Shown: positions 1-3,901 of the stretch, piece by piece
Numbering within the stretch: the first letter of the stretch is position 1
Layout of the letters: every line of letters starts with the position of its first letter
Assembly: GCA_030665795.1 (NCBI GenBank)
Contig: DAOUZD010000080.1
Coordinates: 1 to 5,104, forward strand
Length of the DNA stretch: 5,104 bases
From: Dehalococcoides sp.
GTDB taxonomy: Bacteria; Chloroflexota; Dehalococcoidia; Dehalococcoidales; RBG-16-60-22
Direction of reading: 5' to 3'
Notes under the pieces: model-generated
The model's database searches: none
Told to the model about the DNA's origin: nothing
Seen by the model: the letters and a program-made list of their open reading frames with translations, nothing else
Position numbers and translations under genes: made by a program

Positions 1-153
1 TATTATCTGGCCGACAACGATATTCTCCCATTTGCCGCCAACGACCTGAGTTCCCTCAGTCTCAATACCCGCCATGGTCAGCTTTTCGGCTAATTCCACC
101 GGGGGCAGGGTAATATCGACATATTCCTTAAGCCATTTTAATGGAACTTTCAT
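1..153 (-). CDS. pheT: Phenylalanine--tRNA ligase beta subunit, N-terminal fragment (cut by window edge)
   Basis: This is the start of the beta subunit of the cytoplasmic (alpha-beta)2 phenylalanyl-tRNA synthetase, which helps charge tRNA-Phe with phenylalanine. Only the first 51 codons are in the window, and the frame stays open to base 1. The ATG at 153-151 opens MKVPLKWLKEYVDI, the classic PheT N-terminus (family form close to MKVSLNWLKEYVDI), followed by a stretch ending in a family-like VVGGKWENIVVGQII. The start lies 10 bp after the pheS stop, with GGTGAG touching the ATG as a weak or close ribosome site, which suggests translational coupling to pheS. It should be co-transcribed with pheS from the promoter near 1225-1253. 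The tRNA-binding, B3/B4 editing and B5 domains lie outside the window. Identification is firm despite the short length because of the sequence match and the pheS neighbour. Confidence 0.93.
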   Translation of the reverse strand, partial: MKVPLKWLKEYVDITLPPVELAEKLTMAGIETEGTQVVGGKWENIVVGQII

Positions 154-163
154 CTCACCAACC

Positions 164-1198
164 CTAGAACTGCCTTAAAAATCTGAGGTCGCTGCCGTAG
201 AATAGCCTGATATCATCAATGCCGTAGCGGAGCATGGGCAGGCGTTCAATACCGATGCCAAAAGCAAAACTCTGGTAAACCTCGGGGTCAATACCGCCGC
301 GCTCCAGCACCTGCGGGTGCGTCATCCCGGCACCTAATATTTCAATCCAGCCGCTATTGCCGCAGATGCGGCAGCCTTGGCCATTACAGACCAGGCATTC
401 TATCGCCATCTCAACGCCCGGCTCAACGAAGGGAAAGTAGTCGCCGCGAAAGCGCACTTTTCTCTCCTCACCGAAGAAACGACGGGCAAACTCGTAAAGC
501 GTCCCCTTCAGGTCAGCCATGGTAATCCCCTTATCTACCGCCAAACCATCGATTTGGTGGAACATCGGGACATGGGTGGCATCGCTGGCTTCATAGCGGT
601 AGACTTTGCCCGGTTCAATTACTCGTATTGGGGGCTCCATACCTTCAATTACTCGGGCGGTTACCGCGGTGGTGTGGGTGCGGAGTAGCCTTGGTCGCTC
701 ACCACTGTTCGCCTCGACCCAGCAAGTTGACATATTATCGCGGGCGGGGTGTTCTTCAGGTATATTCAGTGCCTCAAAATTGTAATAATCCCACTCGACA
801 TCCGGTCCCTCAACGACCTGAAAGCCCATCGAGATAAATATGTCACATATCTCGTTAAGCGTTTGCGTAATCGGGTGTAAACGGCCGGCCGGTAAAGGAC
901 GCCCCGGCAGGGTAATATCAATGACTTCTCTTTGCCTGCCGGCAGCTAGTTGTGCCTCACGGAGAGACGGCTCTTTTTGTCTCAAACTGTCTTCAAGGTT
1001 AGTCTTAATTTGATTCGCCCGGGCGCCAACCGTCTTCCTCTCGTCTAGAGGTAATGTCGCTAGGCCGCGTAATATCGTGGTCAGAGAGCTTTTCTTCCCC
1101 AGATAATGAACCCGCCAGGAGTCTAATTCCTTGAAGTTGTTAATGCTTTCTAGCTCTTGTAGCGCCTTTGACTTTAGTTCTTCAAGCTGCTGCAACAT
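164..1198 (-). CDS. pheS: Phenylalanine--tRNA ligase alpha subunit
   Basis: PheS is the catalytic subunit of phenylalanyl-tRNA synthetase, a class II enzyme that activates phenylalanine with ATP and transfers it to tRNA-Phe in the cytoplasm. The 344 residues match the usual length. Residues 1-90 form the N-terminal helical, coiled-coil tRNA-binding arm. The catalytic core follows from about 108: [14 protein letters not shown] (motif 1 region), [18 protein letters not shown] at 137-154, [19 protein letters not shown] at 197-215 (motif 2) and [20 protein letters not shown] at 311-330 (motif 3), ending in DLRFLRQF. A tetracysteine cluster (C268, C271, C276, C279) precedes [16 protein letters not shown] and is seen in many non-proteobacterial PheS. 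The ATG is preceded by AAGG at a 7-nt spacing. The gene lies 71 bp after an unrelated transporter but has its own near-consensus promoter, giving a leader of only about 20 nt. There is therefore no room for a T-box or a pheM-like attenuator. The stop is TAG. Confidence 0.98.
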   Translation of the reverse strand: MLQQLEELKSKALQELESINNFKELDSWRVHYLGKKSSLTTILRGLATLPLDERKTVGARANQIKTNLEDSLRQKEPSLREAQLAAGRQREVIDITLPGRPLPAGRLHPITQTLNEICDIFISMGFQVVEGPDVEWDYYNFEALNIPEEHPARDNMSTCWVEANSGERPRLLRTHTTAVTARVIEGMEPPIRVIEPGKVYRYEASDATHVPMFHQIDGLAVDKGITMADLKGTLYEFARRFFGEERKVRFRGDYFPFVEPGVEMAIECLVCNGQGCRICGNSGWIEILGAGMTHPQVLERGGIDPEVYQSFAFGIGIERLPMLRYGIDDIRLFYGSDLRFLRQF

Positions 1199-1210
1199 AT
1201 TCTTGCCTTG

Positions 1211-1239
1211 ACGATAACTGTATCATTATAGGTTATCGT
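1211..1239. promoter_or_regulatory. Operator-like inverted repeat around the pheS -10 box
   Basis: ACGATAAC (1211-1218) and GTTATCGT (1232-1239) form a perfect 8-bp inverted repeat with a 13-bp centre that contains the TATAAT box. The half-site centres are 21 bp apart, about two helical turns, as expected for a dimeric DNA-binding protein. One arm covers the predicted transcription start and the other lies in the promoter spacer, so a bound protein would block RNA polymerase. As an RNA hairpin it is unlikely, because only the downstream arm would be transcribed from this promoter. Transcripts reading through from the transporter could form it. The regulator is unknown. Confidence 0.5.
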
Positions 1240-1253
1240 GAGTAGAGGGTCAA
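1225..1253 (-). promoter_or_regulatory. Sigma70-type promoter for pheS-pheT
   Basis: On the minus strand, TTGACC (1253-1248, five of six to consensus) is followed by exactly 17 bp and TATAAT (1230-1225, a perfect -10). The predicted start of transcription is near 1218, about 20 nt before the pheS ATG. The -35 box begins only 16 bp after the transporter stop codon, so the promoter fills the transporter-pheS gap and would let pheST be made independently of upstream genes. This is a sequence match only; no expression data are available. Confidence 0.85.
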
Positions 1254-1269
1254 GAAAGGTGCTGTATCC

Positions 1270-2532
1270 TCACTCTACTCGGTCCGTTTTGACTTGCCAT
1301 CTTGTTTCGGGCATTCCAATCAGCAGTGGCATTCGAATAAAAAGGTCCAGTCCAATAATGGCGAGGAACAGGTATTGCGGCCCGATGCTGTCCCATATAG
1401 CCCCGGCTAGATAGGCGGCACCGGCGGTAAGAAACATTCGGCAGACCCTTACGATTCCCAACCACCTGCCCATTTGTTCTGGAGGTACCAGCTCAAAAGT
1501 CATCACCCCCGTGATAACTAAATTGATGTGAAAGAAACCCTGCAACACACCAGCCGCGATGAGAAACGCTGAGTTTGGTGACCAGATAAGCATCAAGTTT
1601 GAGGTCCAGAAAAGGGGTGCCATCAAATAGAGAACCTTTTTCCGCCCAATCTTATCCGCCAGTCTGCCCAGAGGAAGACCAAGTAAAAGGGGCGTTAGTG
1701 CATAACCGGTGACCATCGCCCCCAAAATATATTGGTCAGCTCCTTTGACTTCGTGTGCGAAGACCTGAGTAAAAGGAAGAACCATACCAATCGGCAGAAA
1801 GCCTATTGAGGATATAACCAGCCATCGCTTCAGGTTATGTCCCTGCTGGAACACTTGGGATATGCTCTGGAAGAAGTTAAGGTCAGTCTCACTGGTGGCT
1901 CCCCATTTACGGTTAGAAAGCTGGGTCAGTATCAGCAGAAACCCGCCGATAGTTACCGCTAAACCAATAAAGAATAAGGGCCTGATGCCGCTAACGTTTA
2001 CCCCGCCAGAGACGGTGACCAGCAGAGCACCGAGCATGGGCCCCGCCATCCCCAGTAACCCTGCGGCCAGAGTCTCACAGACGCTCATGCCGGTAGCCCG
2101 GTCTTCATTGGCGAGTGAATTCCCACAAACAGTGCCACAACTGTGCATGCTAGTGGTAAAGCCCAGCCAATAGGCAGCCATGGCAACGATAATAATTATC
2201 CAGTTATGGGCCACACCGTAAGTCAGGTAAGATATAGCCAGCAGTACGATGCCGATGAGGTAAATCATCTTGGCGCCAATCCGGTCGATTAACCATCCGG
2301 TGAACGGGCTGAATAAACCGGCAATGCCCATACCAGCACTATTAACGATACCTAATTGGGTAGCACTGGCCCCCAAGCCTATCGTATAAACCGACTGGTA
2401 AGGAAAAACCATTTGGTAAACGAATCTATCCAGAGAGGACCGCACCACGGTTACTTTCCAATCGCGCTGCTGCCTCCGCAGGAAACCGACCCCTTTGGCG
2501 ATAGCGCCAACCGTGACTTCAATGGCTCGCAT
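1270..2532 (-). CDS. Major facilitator superfamily transporter, substrate unknown
   Basis: This is an inner-membrane secondary transporter of the MFS type. Its 420 residues are mostly hydrophobic and are consistent with two halves of six membrane helices joined by a polar loop at about 204-238. The MFS motif A is visible in both halves: GWLIDRIGAKM at about 79-89 (loop 2-3) and GRLADKIGRKK at about 289-299 (loop 8-9). The first 35 residues are polar and cytoplasmic, without a signal peptide. I chose the ATG at 2532 because GGAGAA lies 9 nt upstream. An in-frame TTG at 2553 would add seven residues, but it has no ribosome site of its own and would place that Shine-Dalgarno inside the gene. The usual operon passes directly from rplT to pheS, so this gene is an insertion between them. 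It is preceded by a terminator-like hairpin and followed by a pheS promoter. I found no convincing promoter of its own in 2554-2631. Drug/proton antiport or another small-molecule role is possible, but nothing here identifies the substrate. Confidence 0.93.
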   Translation of the reverse strand: MRAIEVTVGAIAKGVGFLRRQQRDWKVTVVRSSLDRFVYQMVFPYQSVYTIGLGASATQLGIVNSAGMGIAGLFSPFTGWLIDRIGAKMIYLIGIVLLAISYLTYGVAHNWIIIIVAMAAYWLGFTTSMHSCGTVCGNSLANEDRATGMSVCETLAAGLLGMAGPMLGALLVTVSGGVNVSGIRPLFFIGLAVTIGGFLLILTQLSNRKWGATSETDLNFFQSISQVFQQGHNLKRWLVISSIGFLPIGMVLPFTQVFAHEVKGADQYILGAMVTGYALTPLLLGLPLGRLADKIGRKKVLYLMAPLFWTSNLMLIWSPNSAFLIAAGVLQGFFHINLVITGVMTFELVPPEQMGRWLGIVRVCRMFLTAGAAYLAGAIWDSIGPQYLFLAIIGLDLFIRMPLLIGMPETRWQVKTDRVE

Positions 2533-2541
2533 CAGTCTCTT

Positions 2542-2547
2542 TTCTCC
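2542..2547 (-). promoter_or_regulatory. Ribosome binding site deciding the MFS start
   Basis: GGAGAA on the minus strand lies 9 nt before the ATG at 2532-2530. It falls within the coding sequence if the upstream TTG (2553) is used, so it favours the ATG. The bases upstream of the TTG contain no purine-rich Shine-Dalgarno match. Confidence 0.65.
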
Positions 2548-2589
2548 GGTCAATTATGTGATGAAGAGTGTTTGTCTTCTATGTTCCTC

Positions 2590-2605
2590 GCTTCTCGGGA
2601 GAAGC
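2590..2605. repeat. Short perfect palindrome upstream of the MFS gene
   Basis: GCTTCTCGGGAGAAGC (+ strand) is a 7-bp inverted repeat with a 2-bp centre, or a 6-bp RNA stem with a tetraloop. It lies 57 bp before the MFS ATG, between the terminator-like hairpin and the gene. It could be an operator, a leader hairpin or chance. No T-run follows it on the minus strand, so it is not a terminator for the upstream genes. Confidence 0.4.
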
Positions 2606-2631
2606 TTTGGTGGCAAGTCTTGAGTAAAATT

Positions 2632-2661
2632 TTCCCCCTCCCCTTGTCAGGGGAGGGGGAA
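2632..2661 (-). terminator. GC-rich hairpin after rplT: probable terminator or intergenic palindromic repeat
   Basis: On the + strand TTCCCCCTCCCCT (2632-2644) and AGGGGAGGGGGAA (2649-2661) are perfect 13-bp inverted arms with a 4-nt loop (2645-2648). Read on the minus strand, 41 nt after the rplT stop, the hairpin is followed by AATTTTAC. That is a very stable stem with only a short U-run, so termination of infC-rpmI-rplT is plausible but perhaps leaky. The arms' C5-T-C4 / G4-A-G5 pattern also resembles dispersed palindromic repeats that occur many times in some bacterial genomes. The window contains one copy only, so this cannot be tested here. Confidence 0.6.
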
Positions 2662-2702
2662 GGGGGGGCAAGATTTAGGTAATCTCATCTTATTTATTTG
2701 AA

Positions 2703-3056
2703 TTAAGCGTTCGCTTTAGCGGTGGTTACCAGATTGGCAAAAGCTTCCGGTTCCATGACCGCCATATCGGCCAGCATTTTGCGGTTGATTTCAATTCCGG
2801 ACTTTCTTAAGCTGTTCATCAGTTGGCCATATTTGAGGCCCTGGGCTCTACTCGCGGCATTAATCCGCAAAATCCACAGTCGCCTCATATCACCTTTCCG
2901 TTCGCGACGGTGGTTGTAGGCATAGCTCAGTGACTTTAGCATAGACTCGTGAGCCCGGCGGTAGAGGGAGTGTTTGGTTGCCCGGTGCCCCTTGGTCATG
3001 GCCAATACCTTTTTATGTCGGCGATGTCTGGTTATACCTCTCTTGACTCGTGGCAA
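2703..3056 (-). CDS. rplT: 50S ribosomal protein L20 (bL20)
   Basis: L20 binds 23S rRNA early in assembly of the large ribosomal subunit. In other bacteria it also represses its own operon by binding mRNA. The 117 residues equal the family's normal length. The very basic N-terminal tail MPRVKRGITRHRRHKKVL and the helical body (YRRAHESMLKSLSYAYNHRRERKGDMRRLWI, then INAASRAQGLKYGQLM) are typical, followed by the rRNA-binding C-terminal half ending KSGIEINRKMLADMAVMEPEAFANLV. The start codon is TTG. It is fixed by the universally conserved N-terminus and by AGGAGG nine nt upstream. The gene begins 17 bp after the rpmI stop. No change in any conserved stretch is apparent. It is the last gene before the hairpin at 2632-2661. 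Confidence 0.98.
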   Translation of the reverse strand: MPRVKRGITRHRRHKKVLAMTKGHRATKHSLYRRAHESMLKSLSYAYNHRRERKGDMRRLWILRINAASRAQGLKYGQLMNSLRKSGIEINRKMLADMAVMEPEAFANLVTTAKANA

Positions 3057-3065
3057 GTAACAACT

Positions 3066-3071
3066 CCTCCT
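3066..3071 (-). promoter_or_regulatory. Strong ribosome binding site for the TTG-started rplT
   Basis: AGGAGG on the minus strand begins 2 nt after the rpmI stop and lies 9 nt before the TTG at 3056-3054. A full-consensus site may compensate for the weaker TTG start of a protein needed in stoichiometric amounts. Confidence 0.85.
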
Positions 3072-3073
3072 AT

Positions 3074-3277
3074 CTAGCTAACTCCATAGGGTATCAGCCT
3101 CTTTATCCTGGCTCGGTCAGCAGGATGAAGGGCAATTTTCTCATCAAAAAGGCGTTTCACCCGCTTGGTTTTACGGCGGCGCAGGTGGCTTTTGCCACCC
3201 TTAGTTCGCAGAATTTTGCCCCTACCGGTAATATGGAAGCGACTTTTTGCCCCTTTATGCGTTTTCAGTTTTGGCAT
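3074..3277 (-). CDS. rpmI: 50S ribosomal protein L35 (bL35)
   Basis: L35 is a small basic protein of the large ribosomal subunit. The 67 residues are normal for the family (about 64-67). The sequence shows the standard features: MPKLKTHKGAKSRFHITGRGKI at the N-terminus, the basic centre GGKSHLRRRKTKRVKRL, and a C-terminus with DRARIKRLIPYG. The start is ATG with AGGA eight nt upstream, inside the tail of infC. The first 23 bp overlap the end of infC in another frame, so ribosomes finishing IF3 can re-start here. rplT follows after 17 bp. L35 and L20 are nearly always paired in this order behind infC. Confidence 0.97.
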   Translation of the reverse strand: MPKLKTHKGAKSRFHITGRGKILRTKGGKSHLRRRKTKRVKRLFDEKIALHPADRARIKRLIPYGVS

Positions 3278-3824
3278 CTTGAGCTTCCTTTATCTCTCCT
3301 TTGGTTTTTGTTTTCGCTGTCGCCGCTGGAGACAGGATTATGCTCAACCGCTTTCCTTCCAGCACTGGTGGCCTGTCTAGGGAAGCGGCATCGCTCAGTG
3401 TCTCTGACATCCGCTGCAGTAGCTTCCAGCCAAGTTCAGGATGCGTGATTTCTCGCCCCCGAAACATTATGGTTACCTTAACTTTGGCCCTGTCCGCCAG
3501 CAGTTTCCGGGCAGACCTGGCTTTGGCCTCGAAATCATGATTACCAATCTTGGGCCGTAACCGTATTTCCCTCAGTAATGAGACCTTCTGACTTTTCCTT
3601 ATCTCTTGCTCTTTCTTGGCCTGTTCGTATTTGTACTTACCGTAATCAAGAAGTCGGCATACCGGGGGGGTCGCCGTCGGAGCTACTTCTACCAGGTCAA
3701 GGTTGTGCTTTCTCGCTGTCTCCTGTGCCTGGCTCAAGGGCATAATCCCCAACTGCTCTCCCTTCTCCCCCACGAGGCGAACCTCTCTAGCTGTAATCAT
3801 CTGGTTGATGCGCAGTCGTTTAAT
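3255..3824 (-). CDS. infC: Translation initiation factor IF-3, probable ATT start
   Basis: IF-3 binds the 30S subunit, prevents premature joining of the 50S, and checks the start codon and initiator tRNA. From the ATT at 3824 the product has 189 residues. The N-domain has RINQMITAREVRLVGEKGEQ and LDLVEVAPTATPPVCRLLDYGK. A lysine-rich linker follows (YEQAKKEQEIRKSQK). The C-domain runs from EIRLRPKIGNHDFEAKARSA through KVKVTIMFRGREITHPELG to PPVLEGKRLSIILSP. About 23 charged residues follow as a C-terminal tail, and the last part overlaps rpmI. The frame is open up to a TTG at 3869, but that start has no ribosome site, lies at or upstream of the predicted transcription start, and would place GGAGGAGGT (3846-3838) inside the gene. 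No ATG or GTG lies near the family's normal N-terminus. ATT at 3824 or ATA at 3827 gives the usual length, and an AUU start is known for infC in E. coli and bacilli. ATA fits the spacing slightly better. Gene identity is certain; the start codon is inferred. Confidence 0.95.
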   Translation of the reverse strand: MKRLRINQMITAREVRLVGEKGEQLGIMPLSQAQETARKHNLDLVEVAPTATPPVCRLLDYGKYKYEQAKKEQEIRKSQKVSLLREIRLRPKIGNHDFEAKARSARKLLADRAKVKVTIMFRGREITHPELGWKLLQRMSETLSDAASLDRPPVLEGKRLSIILSPAATAKTKTKGEIKEAQDAKTENA

Positions 3825-3837
3825 TATGTCCTTACGT

Positions 3838-3846
3838 ACCTCCTCC
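3838..3846 (-). promoter_or_regulatory. infC ribosome binding site, pointing to a non-ATG start downstream
   Basis: GGAGGAGGT is an almost ideal anti-16S match. It ends 10 nt before ATA (3827-3825) and 13 nt before ATT (3824-3822). A second weaker element, AAGGA (3833-3829), lies 4 nt before the ATT. No ATG, GTG or TTG occurs in frame within a useful distance downstream: the first ATG is at codon 24 of the longest frame, inside the conserved N-domain. Confidence 0.8.
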
Positions 3847-3871
3847 AAACACAGGTATCTTACGCCCAAAA

Positions 3872-3900
3872 ACTATACCACGTTCTCGCTGAGTAATCAA
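3872..3900 (-). promoter_or_regulatory. Sigma70-type promoter for infC-rpmI-rplT
   Basis: TTGATT (3900-3895), a 17-bp spacer and TATAGT (3877-3872) preceded by TGG (an extended -10) lie in the gap directly after the thrS stop (3904-3902). The predicted transcription start is about 3865, giving a leader of about 40 nt that holds only the ribosome site. That is too short for the large L20-binding leader found before infC in bacilli. Read-through from thrS is not excluded, since I see no terminator hairpin here. Confidence 0.75.
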
Positions 3901-3901
3901 A

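Noticed and set aside
377..837. Plus-strand open frames of 103 and 69 codons opposite pheS.
   Set aside because: They lie fully antisense to a well-conserved gene, have no family resemblance, and look like shadows of the pheS codon pattern.
1199..1269. T-box or other riboswitch leader for pheS.
   Set aside because: The whole gap is 71 bp, and the predicted transcript leader is about 20 nt, far too short for a T-box. No terminator/antiterminator pair is present.
2533..2553. Seven-codon N-terminal extension of the MFS protein from a TTG start.
   Set aside because: There is no Shine-Dalgarno before the TTG, whereas GGAGAA lies inside the extension at a proper distance from the ATG at 2532.
2647..2688. 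Thirteen-codon minus-strand ORF after rplT (MRLPKSCPPFPLP) running into the hairpin, as a possible pheM-like leader peptide for attenuation.
   Set aside because: It has only one Phe codon, no ribosome binding site, and is separated from pheS by the whole MFS gene. The overlap with the hairpin comes from its C-rich arm.
3825..3901. L20-binding autoregulatory leader upstream of infC.
   Set aside because: The leader expected from the promoter is only about 40 nt and consists mostly of the ribosome site; no long stem could be drawn.
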